From contig NZ_CP132360.1 in NCBI RefSeq assembly GCF_030758955.1, forward strand, positions 2,123,099 through 2,159,676: 36,578 bases of DNA, written 5' to 3'. Shown here in pieces: positions 18,083 to 25,623 of this stretch. Numbering within the stretch: position 1 is the stretch's first letter; each line of letters starts with the position of its first letter. The position numbers were made by a program, and so were the translations under genes. Below the pieces are notes generated by a model that saw nothing but the letters and a program-made list of their open reading frames with translations, did not search any database and was not told the origin of the DNA. The stretch is from Agrococcus beijingensis. Its GTDB lineage: Bacteria > Actinomycetota > Actinomycetes > Actinomycetales > Microbacteriaceae.

Positions 18083-18205
18083 ATGGATGCCATCCCCGTC
18101 ATCGCCCTCGAGATCTTCTTCCTCGGCCTGCTCGGACTCGCCATGGTCGCGATCCTGGGCGTCTCGTTCGTCGTGGTCCGCAACCTCTTCAAGGGCCAGC
18201 GCTAG
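18083..18205 (+). CDS. 40-residue single-span membrane peptide
   Basis: This short protein has an N-terminal MDAIP, a long hydrophobic segment (about residues 6-32) and a basic end (VRNLFKGQR), so one membrane span with the C-terminus in the cytoplasm is predicted. TAGGAT lies six bases before the ATG, a typical leaderless start for this window. The stop is three bases before the nitrobindin-like GTG, so the two are probably one transcript. I recognise no named family and no function is assigned. Confidence 0.72.
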   Translation: MDAIPVIALEIFFLGLLGLAMVAILGVSFVVVRNLFKGQR

Positions 18206-18208
18206 CCG

Positions 18209-18823
18209 GTGCTCGAGCTCGACCCGACGCTGCCCGCCGAGCTGGGCCCGCTGCAGTGGCTCATCGGCGACTGGGAGGGCACCGGTGTGCTCTCCTTCCC
18301 CGTCGGCGAGCGCACCGTCGAGCACGAGTTCGGCCAGCGGGTCTCGTTCGCCCACCACGGCCACCCCTACCTCTCGTACGAGGCCTACGCGTGGCTGCTC
18401 GACGACGAGCTGACGCCGCTCGCCGCCGAGACGGGCTTCTGGCGCCTGGCGCGCGAGTCGCACGAGGCCGACGCCGGCCCCGGCATGCTGCCGCCTGAGG
18501 GCGAGCCCGCCTACGGCACCGTCGACGCGGTCGAGGCCCTCCGCCGCCCCGACGGCGCCTTCGACCTGCAGGCGCTCATCGCGCACCCCGCGGGCGTCGC
18601 CGAGCTCTACCTGGGCACGATCGCCGGCCCGCGCATCGATCTCGCGACCGACGCGGTGCTGCGAGGTGCGGGCGCGAAGGAGCACACCGCATCCACTCGC
18701 ATGCTCGGGCTCGTCGACGACCACCTGCTGTGGGCGTGGGATCTCGCCGCGCTCGGCCGCGGCCTCGAGAGCCACGCCTCGGCGCGGCTCGCCCGGCAGA
18801 CGCCCAAGGGGCCGGAGTCCTGA
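18209..18823 (+). CDS. Nitrobindin-like heme/fatty-acid-binding beta-barrel protein
   Basis: This 204-residue protein matches the nitrobindin family (DUF1794 / THAP4-like, M. tuberculosis Rv2717c), ferric-heme beta-barrels implicated in peroxynitrite or NO chemistry. The signature GDWEGTG (a GxWxGxG motif) comes early, after LGPLQWLI. The final strands read TASTRMLGLVDDHLLWAWDLAA as in mycobacterial members. It has no signal peptide. The GTG at 18209 follows the small membrane peptide stop by three bases, and the gene's stop overlaps the next start (TGATG). I did not assign the axial histidine. Confidence 0.85.
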   Translation: MLELDPTLPAELGPLQWLIGDWEGTGVLSFPVGERTVEHEFGQRVSFAHHGHPYLSYEAYAWLLDDELTPLAAETGFWRLARESHEADAGPGMLPPEGEPAYGTVDAVEALRRPDGAFDLQALIAHPAGVAELYLGTIAGPRIDLATDAVLRGAGAKEHTASTRMLGLVDDHLLWAWDLAALGRGLESHASARLARQTPKGPES

Positions 18824-19869
18824 TGAACACGTTGCAGATCGAGGGCGCCGTGCTCGACGAGGCCACCGGCCTGCCGCTGCACGTCGGCAACCCGATCGCC
18901 GAGCAGCGCCGCCTGCGGCAGGGCGCGCTCGTGCTGCTGCCGCGCGACGTGCTGCTGCTCACCGGCCCCGACACGCTGCCCTGGCTCGACTCGATCACCA
19001 GCCAGGCGCTCGAGCAGCTCGCCGACGGCGCGTCGACCGAGTCGCTGGTGCTCTCGCCGGAGGGCCGCATCGAGCACGCGATGCGCCTGCACCGCGCGGG
19101 CGAGCAGCTCTGGATCGTCGTCGACGCCGGCACGGGCGACGCGCTCGAGGCGTGGTTGACGCGGATGCGCTTCTACAAGGAGGTCGAGATCGCTCGACCC
19201 GAGGTGGTCGTCGTGGGCACCGCCGGTGAGCCCGCCGCTCCGCTGGCGTGGATCGACGGCTGGCCCGACGTCGCGCCCGGCGGCGTGCGCTACGGCCAGC
19301 CGACGGGGGAGCCGTGGCGCTGGTCGGAGGCGATCCTGATGCCGGCCGAGGCCGAGGCGCTCGACGCGGCCCGCTTCGTCGGCACGATGGCCGCCGAGGC
19401 TCTGCGCATCGCCGCTGGGCGCCCCTCGATCGCCGAGGTCGACGACCGCTCGATCCCGCACGAGCTCGACTGGCTGACGACCGCGGTGCACCTGGCCAAG
19501 GGCTGCTACCGCGGGCAGGAGACGGTCGCGAAGGTGCACAACCTGGGCGCGCCGCCGCGCCGCGTGGTGCTGCTGCACCTCGACGGCTCGCAGAACCTGC
19601 CCGTCGCCCCGGGCGACGCGGTGCTCGCCGGCGAGGCCGAGGTGGGCGCCGTCACGTCATCGGCGATGCACGACGAGCTGGGCCCGATCGCACTGGCGGT
19701 CGTCAAGCGCGGCACGCCCGCCGACGTCGACCTGACGGTGCGCTCGGCCGAGGGTCCGCTCGTCGCCGCCGGGCAGCAGGTGCTGGTGCCGCCGAGCGCG
19801 GGCCACGCCCACCGGCCGCCGCGGCTGCCGCGGCTGGGCGCCGTGCAGCGCCCCGCACCGCCCGCCTGA
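18823..19869 (+). CDS. ygfZ: YgfZ/GcvT-fold folate-binding protein
   Basis: This 348-residue protein belongs to the YgfZ/IBA57 family, tetrahydrofolate-binding paralogues of GcvT that help assemble or repair certain Fe-S enzymes. The family's conserved cysteine motif is intact: KGCYRGQETVAKVHNLG. The earlier GPDTLPWLDSITSQ segment matches the N-terminal fold. The start overlaps the nitrobindin stop (TGATG), so the two are translationally coupled, a pairing that fits iron/redox homeostasis. The last 30 residues are Pro/Arg-rich and probably unstructured. It is convergent with the methyltransferase gene, only ten bases away. Confidence 0.9.
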   Translation: MNTLQIEGAVLDEATGLPLHVGNPIAEQRRLRQGALVLLPRDVLLLTGPDTLPWLDSITSQALEQLADGASTESLVLSPEGRIEHAMRLHRAGEQLWIVVDAGTGDALEAWLTRMRFYKEVEIARPEVVVVGTAGEPAAPLAWIDGWPDVAPGGVRYGQPTGEPWRWSEAILMPAEAEALDAARFVGTMAAEALRIAAGRPSIAEVDDRSIPHELDWLTTAVHLAKGCYRGQETVAKVHNLGAPPRRVVLLHLDGSQNLPVAPGDAVLAGEAEVGAVTSSAMHDELGPIALAVVKRGTPADVDLTVRSAEGPLVAAGQQVLVPPSAGHAHRPPRLPRLGAVQRPAPPA

Positions 19870-19879
19870 CCGTCCCGCG

Positions 19880-20728
19880 CTACGCCGGGTGCGCGCCCGG
19901 CGCCACCGCGGCCCACGCGACGGTCAGCTCGCCCAGCCGCCACCGCGCGGGGCCGTCAGCGACCGGCCAGCCGGCCGCACGCATCCGCCCCACCGTCGCC
20001 ACCCAGCGCTGCACCGCGCCGAAGCCGGCCAGCGGCGCCTCGATCGCCCAGGCCCGGTCGAGCTCGGCGAGCAGCGCGTGCACGCGCTCGCCCGCGACGT
20101 TGCGGTGGATGAGCGCCTTCGGCAGCCGTTCGGCGACGACCGAGGGGGCCTCCATCGGGCCGGAGCCGAGCTCGTCGACCTTCAGCGCGATGGTGAGCGA
20201 GCGGGGACCGGCGGCGTCGAGCGCCACCCACGAGCACACCCGCCCGACCTCGTTCGACGTGCCCTCGACGAGCAGCCCGCCCGGCGCGAGGCGGTCGAGC
20301 ATCGTCGCCCAGTGGCCCGCGACCTCGTGCTCGTCGTACTGCCGCAGCACGTTCATCGCCCGGATCACCTGCGGCGGGCGCGGCGCGGGCACCTCGAAGC
20401 CGCCGAGCGCGAACGACACCTTCGCCTCCGCGGCGATCGCCCTGCCGTAGCGCTCGGGCCCGGCCGCTCGGGCGGCGTGCAGCTCGGCGGTGGCGAGCGC
20501 GACCCGCTCCGGATCGATCTCGAGGCCCAGCACCTCGACGGTGGGGTTCTGCCGCGCGAGCCGCTCGTGCAGCTCGAGGCTGGTGGTCGCGCTGGCGCCG
20601 TAGCCGAGGTCGACGACGAGGGCGCCCGGCACGCGCGCGGCCGGCTGCGCGGCGATCCAGCGGTCGACGCGGCGCAGCCGGTTCACCCCGGTCGTGCCGC
20701 GCGTGATGCGCCCCGTCGGCTTGGCCAT
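19880..20728 (-). CDS. SAM-dependent methyltransferase, class I fold
   Basis: This 282-residue protein has a Rossmann-type SAM-binding start VVDLGYGASATTSLEL at about residues 38-53 (a VDLGxG motif I), an acidic ribose-binding motif VLGLEIDPER, and a later LDRLAPGGLLVEGTSNE segment like the post-motif of class I methyltransferases. The basic N-terminus (TGRITRGTTGVNRLRRVDRW) is typical of an actinobacterial group of unknown substrate. The frame is open upstream, but ATG 20728 is the best start (GGGAG upstream). It is divergent from gpmA, with 48 bases between. The substrate is unknown. Confidence 0.8.
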   Translation of the reverse strand: MAKPTGRITRGTTGVNRLRRVDRWIAAQPAARVPGALVVDLGYGASATTSLELHERLARQNPTVEVLGLEIDPERVALATAELHAARAAGPERYGRAIAAEAKVSFALGGFEVPAPRPPQVIRAMNVLRQYDEHEVAGHWATMLDRLAPGGLLVEGTSNEVGRVCSWVALDAAGPRSLTIALKVDELGSGPMEAPSVVAERLPKALIHRNVAGERVHALLAELDRAWAIEAPLAGFGAVQRWVATVGRMRAAGWPVADGPARWRLGELTVAWAAVAPGAHPA

Positions 20729-20764
20729 GCAGCCATTCTCCCGGGTGGGCACGCGGCCGCCGAC

Positions 20765-20770
20765 TAGGCT
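20765..20770 (+). promoter_or_regulatory. -10 hexamer of gpmA (leaderless)
   Basis: TAGGCT, then GGCGGC (six bases), then ATG 20777. Confidence 0.65.
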
Positions 20771-20776
20771 GGCGGC

Positions 20777-21526
20777 ATGACCGAGCGCACCCTCATCCTG
20801 CTCCGCCACGGCCAGTCCACCTGGAACGAGAAGAACCTCTTCACCGGTTGGGTCGACGTCCGTCTGACGCCGAAGGGCGAGGAGGAGGCGAAGCGCGGCG
20901 GCGAGCTGCTGCGCGAGCGCGACCTGCTGCCCGACGTGCTCTACACGTCGCTGCTCACGCGGGCGATCCAGACCGCCAACATCGCCCTCGACGCGGCCGA
21001 CCGCGGCTGGATCCCGGTCGAGCGCTCCTGGCGGCTCAACGAGCGCCACTACGGCGACCTGCAGGGCAAGGACAAGGCGGCGACCCTCGAGCAGTACGGC
21101 GAGGAGAAGTTCATGATCTGGCGTCGCTCGTTCGACACGCCGCCGCCGCCCATCGCGGCCGACAACGAGCACTCGCAGGCCGACGACCCGCGTTACGCCG
21201 GCATCGACGGCGAGGTGCCCCAGACGGAGTGCCTGAAGGACGTCATCGAGCGCTTCCTGCCCTACTGGGAGTCGACGATCACGAAGGATCTCGACGCAGG
21301 CAGGACGGTGCTCGTCACGGCGCACGGCAACTCGCTGCGGGCGCTCGTGAAGCACCTCGACGGCATCTCCGACGACGACATCGCGAGCCTCAACATCCCC
21401 ACCGGCATCCCGCTCGTCTACAAGCTGGGCGACGACAACATGCCGCTCGGCCCGGGCGAGTACCTCGACCCGGAGGCCGCGGCTGCGGGGGCGGCGGCGG
21501 TGGCGGCTCAGGGGCACAAGCAGTAG
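20777..21526 (+). CDS. gpmA: 2,3-bisphosphoglycerate-dependent phosphoglycerate mutase
   Basis: This 249-residue enzyme interconverts 3- and 2-phosphoglycerate in glycolysis. It has the full signature [20 protein letters not shown] (His11), [14 protein letters not shown], the [13 protein letters not shown] segment with the catalytic Glu, and [14 protein letters not shown] with the second His. Length and motifs fit a true GpmA. An Ala/Gly-rich tail of about 15 residues ends it. TAGGCT six bases before the ATG indicates a leaderless transcript. A strong terminator follows, shared with phoU. In mycobacteria gpm1 is likewise beside senX3-regX3. Confidence 0.97.
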   Translation: MTERTLILLRHGQSTWNEKNLFTGWVDVRLTPKGEEEAKRGGELLRERDLLPDVLYTSLLTRAIQTANIALDAADRGWIPVERSWRLNERHYGDLQGKDKAATLEQYGEEKFMIWRRSFDTPPPPIAADNEHSQADDPRYAGIDGEVPQTECLKDVIERFLPYWESTITKDLDAGRTVLVTAHGNSLRALVKHLDGISDDDIASLNIPTGIPLVYKLGDDNMPLGPGEYLDPEAAAAGAAAVAAQGHKQ

Positions 21527-21535
21527 TCATCCAGC

Positions 21536-21577
21536 ACGCAGAAGAGGGGCCCGCCTGAGCGGGCCCCTCTTCTGCGT
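21536..21577. terminator. Bidirectional terminator between gpmA and phoU
   Basis: A 19-bp perfect stem: ACGCAGAAGAGGGGCCCGC with its complement, around a CTGA loop. CCTCTTCTGCGT on either side gives moderately T-rich ends for both convergent genes. Confidence 0.9.
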
Positions 21578-21585
21578 GACGCGGC

Positions 21586-22317
21586 TCAGTCGGAGGTGGT
21601 GAGCGGGTGCTGCGGCTCTCCGGACGAGTGCGGCCGCACCGGCTCGGGCGCCATCTCGGCGTGCGCATCCTCGTCGCCGACCCAGTCGCCGGTCGCGAGG
21701 TACTTGACCTTCTTGGCGATGCCGACCGCGTGGTCGGCGAAGCGCTCGTGGTAGCGGCTCGCGAGCGTGGCGTCGACGGTGGTGTGCGCGGCGCCCTCCC
21801 ACTCGGTGCCGAGCACGTGCGCGAACACGTCGCGGTGCAGCTGGTCGACGTGGTTGTCGATCTCCTCGATGCGGTCGCCGATCGCGATGTCCTGCGTCTC
21901 GAGCAGGTCGCGGATCATCTTGGCGATCTCGATGTCGCGCGCGCCCATGTCGGCGAACGTCGGCTGCAGCGACTCGGGCACCACGTTCATCGGGAAGCGG
22001 TAGCGCGCGAGCAGCGCGATGTGCCGCGCGAGGTCGCCCATGCGCTCGAGCGACGCCGAGATGCGCAGCGCCGAGACGACGATGCGCAGGTCGCGGGCCA
22101 CCGGCGACTGGCGCGCGATGATGTCGATCGCGAGCTCGTCGAGGGCGGATGCCTTGTCGTCGATGATCGGGTCGGTCGCGATCACCTGCTCGGCGAGCTG
22201 CACGTTCGAGTCGCCGAACGCGCGCACCGCGTGCTCGATCGAGACCACCACGTGGTTGGCGATGTCGACGAGGCGCACCTGCACCTCGGCGAGCTCCTGC
22301 TGGAATACGTCGCGCAT
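21586..22317 (-). CDS. phoU: Phosphate signaling protein PhoU
   Basis: This 243-residue all-helical protein has two PhoU three-helix domains, with metal-binding-type motifs DEL (in ASALDELAIDI) and the ALRISASLERMGDLARHI segment in the first, and HERFADHAVGIAKKV in the second. PhoU links PstB activity to the histidine kinase and keeps the Pho response off when phosphate is plentiful. The ATG at 22317 has AGGAG upstream. It is divergent from senX3; the gap holds a Pho-box-like repeat. A disordered acidic tail of about 35 residues ends it. Confidence 0.95.
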   Translation of the reverse strand: MRDVFQQELAEVQVRLVDIANHVVVSIEHAVRAFGDSNVQLAEQVIATDPIIDDKASALDELAIDIIARQSPVARDLRIVVSALRISASLERMGDLARHIALLARYRFPMNVVPESLQPTFADMGARDIEIAKMIRDLLETQDIAIGDRIEEIDNHVDQLHRDVFAHVLGTEWEGAAHTTVDATLASRYHERFADHAVGIAKKVKYLATGDWVGDEDAHAEMAPEPVRPHSSGEPQHPLTTSD

Positions 22318-22395
22318 GGCTCCTGCTCCTCGGGTTGCCGATCAGTCTCGTCGTCGAGCACCGACACGGCTCGAATCATCAGTCTTCTGGCCTCA

Positions 22396-22417
22396 GGTTA
22401 CCGGCGGGTGACCGGAG
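22396..22417 (+). promoter_or_regulatory. Pho-box-like direct repeat upstream of senX3
   Basis: GGTTACCGGCG and GGTGACCGGAG are 11-bp direct repeats just upstream of the -35 region of senX3 (-10 at 22450). They resemble the GTTCACC repeats at pstS. CTGAACC at 22419 could be a third, weaker unit. This suggests autoregulation. Confidence 0.45.
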
Positions 22418-22449
22418 ACTGAACCGCCGGGGCGATCCGCGCGCCCCAC

Positions 22450-22455
22450 TACGCT
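22450..22455 (+). promoter_or_regulatory. -10 hexamer of senX3 (leaderless)
   Basis: TACGCT, then GGCAGG (six bases), then GTG 22462. Confidence 0.6.
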
Positions 22456-22461
22456 GGCAGG

Positions 22462-23610
22462 GTGGATGCGTCTTGGTACGTGCTCCTCGCGCTCCTGCTC
22501 GGATTCGCGATCGGAGCGGCCTCCGTGCACCTGCTCGGCATCGCCGCGCAGCGCGGCAGGCAGGTGATGGCCATCGCCAGCGAACCGGTGCCCGACGGCG
22601 TCGCCGCGATGGTCGGGGTGCTCGAGTCTGCGGGCATCGTGCTCGACGGGTCCAACCAGGTGCTGCTCGCCTCGCCCGGCGCCCACAACCTCGACATCGT
22701 CGACGGGCGAACGCTGCGCTCGCACGAGATCCTCGACGCGGTGCGGCGCGTCTGGCGCACCGGTGAGACCGAGGTGCTCGACCTGGTGCACCGGCGCGGT
22801 CGCATCGGCGCCGGCACCGAGCTGCACCTGCGCGTGCGCATCGCGCCGCTCGGCAACCGCTTCATGCTGGTGCTCGCCGCCGACCGCACCGAGGAGCTGC
22901 GCCTGGCCGGCGTGCGCCGCGACTTCGTCGCCAACGTCAGCCACGAGCTGAAGACGCCCATCGGCGCGGTGACCGTGCTCGCCGAGGCGATCGAGGCCGC
23001 AGCGGACGATCCCGACCGCGTGCGCTCCTTCGCCCAGCGCATGCAGGTCGAGGCCGACCGGCTCGCCCGCATGACGAAGGGCCTCATCGACCTGTCGCGC
23101 ATCCAGTCCGACGATCCGCTCGACCGGCCCGAACGGGTGTCGATCGCGGCCGTCGTCGACGTCGCGATCGACCGCAACCGGGTGCTCGCCGATGCGAAGC
23201 GGATGCGCATCATGCCCCGGGTGCTCGAGGACGCGGTGGTGCTGGGCTCGGAAGAGCTCATCACCATGGCCGTCCAGAACCTGGTCTCGAACGCCGTGCA
23301 GTACTCGCCGGAGGCCACGCACGTGGGCATCGGCGTGCGCGTGGTCGACGGGGTGATCGAGATCGCGGTGACCGACAAGGGCGTCGGCATCGCGGTGGAG
23401 GAGCGCGAGCGGATCTTCGAGCGCTTCTACCGCGTCGACCCCGCGCGCAGCCGCGTGACGGGCGGCACCGGCCTCGGCCTCAGTATCGTGAAGCATGTCG
23501 CCGTCAGCCACGGCGGCGAGGTCACGCTCTGGTCGCGCCCAGGTCAGGGCTCGACGTTCACCCTGCGACTCCCGGTCGCCCAACAGCCCGCCCGCAAGGA
23601 GATCGCATGA
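22462..23610 (+). CDS. senX3: Sensor histidine kinase, SenX3/PhoR type
   Basis: This 382-residue kinase has one clear membrane segment near residues 6-26, a PAS-like region (about 40-145), and a HisKA domain with FVANVSHELKTPIGAV (phospho-acceptor His161). A HATPase domain follows, with N-box AVQNLVSNAVQYS, G1 DKGVGI and G2 GGTGLGLSIVKHV. This is the layout of mycobacterial SenX3, which senses phosphate status through PstB/PhoU. Family SenX3 usually has two N-terminal spans; only one is obvious here. The GTG start is set by TACGCT six bases upstream. Its stop overlaps the regX3 start (ATGA). Confidence 0.93.
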   Translation: MDASWYVLLALLLGFAIGAASVHLLGIAAQRGRQVMAIASEPVPDGVAAMVGVLESAGIVLDGSNQVLLASPGAHNLDIVDGRTLRSHEILDAVRRVWRTGETEVLDLVHRRGRIGAGTELHLRVRIAPLGNRFMLVLAADRTEELRLAGVRRDFVANVSHELKTPIGAVTVLAEAIEAAADDPDRVRSFAQRMQVEADRLARMTKGLIDLSRIQSDDPLDRPERVSIAAVVDVAIDRNRVLADAKRMRIMPRVLEDAVVLGSEELITMAVQNLVSNAVQYSPEATHVGIGVRVVDGVIEIAVTDKGVGIAVEERERIFERFYRVDPARSRVTGGTGLGLSIVKHVAVSHGGEVTLWSRPGQGSTFTLRLPVAQQPARKEIA

Positions 23611-24290
23611 CGCGCATCCTGATCGTCGAGGACGAGATCGCTCTCGCTGAGCCGCTCGCCTACCTGCTCGAGATCGAGGGATACGAGACGGCGCACGCCG
23701 CCGACGGCGACGTCGCGGTCGAGCTGTTCGAGCGGGAGGGCGCCGACCTGATCCTGCTCGACCTGATGCTGCCCGGCCAGAGCGGCACCGAGGTGTGCAA
23801 GGCGATCCGCCGCACCTCGAAGGTGCCGATCATCATGGTCACCGCCAAGGACAGCGAGGTCGACACGATCGTGGGCCTCGAGCTGGGCGCCGACGACTAC
23901 GTGACCAAGCCGTACTCCTCGCGCGAGCTGGTGGCACGCATCCGCGCTGTCCTCCGCCGCCGCGCGGTCGAGGAGGAGGACGACGACGACTCGGTCGTCG
24001 AGATCGGCCGCGTGCGGCTCGACGCCGACAGCCACACGGTCACGGTGGCGGGCGAGGAGGTGGCGATGCCGCTGCGCGAGTTCGAGCTGCTGGAGTACCT
24101 CATGCGCAACGCCGGCCGCGTGCTCACGCGGGGCCAGCTGATCGACCGGGTGTGGGGCAGCGACTACTTCGGCGACACGAAGACGCTCGACGTGCACATC
24201 AAGCGCCTGCGGGCGAAGGTCGAGGAGGATCCCGGCAATCCGACGCGCGTGGTGACGCTGCGCGGGCTGGGGTACCGCTTCGAGCGGTAG
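23607..24290 (+). CDS. regX3: DNA-binding response regulator, RegX3/PhoP type
   Basis: This 227-residue OmpR-family regulator has an intact receiver: the acidic pair in VEDE, phospho-acceptor Asp52 in LILLDLMLPG, the conserved Thr in IIMVTAKDSE and the switch Lys in DDYVTKPYSSREL. A winged-helix domain follows (REFELLEYLMRNAGRVLTRG, TKTLDVHIKRLRAKVEE, RGLGYRFER). It is coupled by overlap to senX3 and should bind the Pho-box repeats near pstS and senX3. An acidic linker (EEEDDDDS) joins the domains. Confidence 0.95.
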   Translation: MTRILIVEDEIALAEPLAYLLEIEGYETAHAADGDVAVELFEREGADLILLDLMLPGQSGTEVCKAIRRTSKVPIIMVTAKDSEVDTIVGLELGADDYVTKPYSSRELVARIRAVLRRRAVEEEDDDDSVVEIGRVRLDADSHTVTVAGEEVAMPLREFELLEYLMRNAGRVLTRGQLIDRVWGSDYFGDTKTLDVHIKRLRAKVEEDPGNPTRVVTLRGLGYRFER

Positions 24291-24317
24291 CCGTCCGCTC
24301 CGACTTGGCGGGCGGCC

Positions 24318-24779
24318 TTACTCGGCCGGCCCGAGCTCCGCGTAGTCGGGGAACTCGGTCGAGAAGACCTGCACGCCCACGCCGGCCGGGTCGGGCTCGA
24401 CGCCGTCGGCCGTGAACGACACGTTGCGCTGCCCGCCGAACTCGACGTCGCTCACCTCGAAGACGAGCTGCTGCTCGGGGAAGCCGAAGGTCGTCACGCC
24501 GTTGGGCACGCGCACCTCCTGCGCCTCGTCGTCGACGCGCACCTCGACGAACGTCGCCTCGCCGGGGTTCGTGAAGGTGACGGCGAGGTTCAGCGCGTCG
24601 CCGTCGGGCTCGCCGATGAGCATCGCGTTGTGGAACTCCACGCCGCCGGTCTCGCCAGAGATGCCGTCGGAGGCGTCGTACTGGATGGTGGTCGCCTGCG
24701 GCGTGAGCATGTTGCATCCGGTCACGGCGAGCGCGACGACGACTGCGGCGGCTGCGGCGGCGAGGGGGCGAGGCTGCAC
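24318..24779 (-). CDS. Putative lipoprotein, exported
   Basis: This 153-residue protein has a lipoprotein signal from the chosen GTG 24779: basic start QPRP, an Ala/Val-rich run, then lipobox AVTGC (Cys22). The mature part looks like an all-beta domain with alternating hydrophobics (NLAVTFTNPGEATFVEVRV, TFGFPEQQLVFEV), resembling the DUF4352- or telomeric-repeat-like beta-sandwich lipoproteins, but I cannot name the family. AAAGGGA lies upstream of the GTG. It is convergent with regX3. Confidence 0.75.
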   Translation of the reverse strand: MQPRPLAAAAAAVVVALAVTGCNMLTPQATTIQYDASDGISGETGGVEFHNAMLIGEPDGDALNLAVTFTNPGEATFVEVRVDDEAQEVRVPNGVTTFGFPEQQLVFEVSDVEFGGQRNVSFTADGVEPDPAGVGVQVFSTEFPDYAELGPAE

Positions 24780-24900
24780 GGGATCCCTTTCGACGGTGGC
24801 CGCGGGCGCGAGACGGGTGTGCGCGCGGTCGCGTTCGACTCTACTACCGCTGTCAGGCCGGCGCCCGCGACCGCGGCGGGGGCTCGACGTGAGGCCGCAG

Positions 24901-24962
24901 ACCGACGCCCGGGACGGGCGTCGGCGCTGGGGTCGCGTCGGCGACCCGAAAGGGTCGCCGCC
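24901..24962 (-). repeat. Diverged single copy of the double-hairpin element
   Basis: Read on the minus strand this has a 9-bp stem CGGCGACCC-TTTC-GGGTCGCCG, a spacer, the shared word CCAGCGCCGA, then a perfect 10-bp inverted repeat CCGACGCCCG-TCC-CGGGCGTCGG. The order, the CCC-TTTC-GGG core, the CCAGCGCCGA word and the CCCG-TCC-CGGG core are identical to the 77-bp units at 1-400. The outer stem bases differ in pairs that keep pairing. It lies between the lipoprotein gene and carD. Confidence 0.8.
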
Positions 24963-25029
24963 TTTGCGCTCCACCGCGCGAGGGGGTGATCCTGGCACGG
25001 CGACCGATGCGGCCGCGAGCGACACGCTG

Positions 25030-25062
25030 TGATAAAATCAAGGTTCTGGCTATGACGAGGAG
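25030..25062 (+). promoter_or_regulatory. carD promoter (extended -10) and ribosome site
   Basis: TGATAAAAT (25030-25038) is an extended -10 (TG-N-TAAAAT), the only AT-rich -10 in this GC-rich stretch. GAGGAG at 25057-25062 lies six bases before ATG 25069. Confidence 0.75.
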
Positions 25063-25068
25063 CATTCG

Positions 25069-25557
25069 ATGAACTTTGAGGTCGGAGAGACGGTCGTCTA
25101 CCCCCACCACGGTGCCGCGACGATCACCGAGGTGAAGATCCGCAAGATCAAGGGCGTCGAGACCACCTACCTCAAGCTCAACGTCGCGCAGGGCGGGCTC
25201 ACGATCGAGGTCCCCGCGCAGAACGTCGACATGGTGGGCGTGCGCGACGTCATCGGCGAAGAGGGCCTCGGCCGCGTCTTCGAGGTGCTGAAGGCCGACT
25301 TCACCGAGGAGCCCACCAACTGGGCCCGCCGCTACAAGGCCAACGTCGAGAAGCTCGCCTCCGGCGACGTCATCAAGGTGAGCGAGGTCGTGCGCGACCT
25401 GAGCCGCCGCGACCAGGACCGCGGCCTCTCGGCCGGCGAGAAGCGCATGCTCGCGAAGGCCCGCCAGATCCTGGTCTCCGAGCTGGCGCTCGCCGAGCAC
25501 ACCGATGAGGATGCCGCCGCGGCGCGCCTCGACGAGGCGCTCGCCCCCGCGAGCTGA
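25069..25557 (+). CDS. carD: CarD family transcriptional regulator
   Basis: This 162-residue protein binds the RNA polymerase beta subunit and promoter DNA and stabilises open complexes. The N-terminal Tudor-like domain begins [18 protein letters not shown] and holds the RNA polymerase-contact strand region. The C-terminal helical part ([28 protein letters not shown]) contains the conserved Trp (in PTNWARR) that wedges into the upstream fork. Size and sequence match mycobacterial CarD. It starts the conserved carD-ispDF-cysS-rlmB order and has its own strong promoter and terminator. Confidence 0.95.
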   Translation: MNFEVGETVVYPHHGAATITEVKIRKIKGVETTYLKLNVAQGGLTIEVPAQNVDMVGVRDVIGEEGLGRVFEVLKADFTEEPTNWARRYKANVEKLASGDVIKVSEVVRDLSRRDQDRGLSAGEKRMLAKARQILVSELALAEHTDEDAAAARLDEALAPAS

Positions 25558-25572
25558 TCGATCTCGAGAACC

Positions 25573-25610
25573 GAGGCGCCCTGTCCCCAAGGCAGGGCGC
25601 CTCTTCTGTC
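25573..25610 (+). terminator. carD terminator
   Basis: An 11-bp stem GAGGCGCCCTG / CAGGGCGCCTC with loop TCCCCAAGG, followed by TTCTGTC. The ispDF -10 (25611-25616) begins right after it. Confidence 0.85.
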
Positions 25611-25616
25611 TAGGCT
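25611..25616 (+). promoter_or_regulatory. -10 hexamer of ispDF (leaderless)
   Basis: TAGGCT, then seven bases, then GTG 25624, directly after the carD terminator. Confidence 0.6.
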
Positions 25617-25623
25617 CGACCCT

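Noticed and set aside
20729..21517. Upstream extension of the methyltransferase frame through gpmA
   Set aside because: It is antisense to gpmA and lacks any motif. The methyltransferase starts naturally at 20728.
22318..22461. Riboswitch upstream of senX3
   Set aside because: senX3 appears leaderless, so there is no 5' untranslated region to fold.
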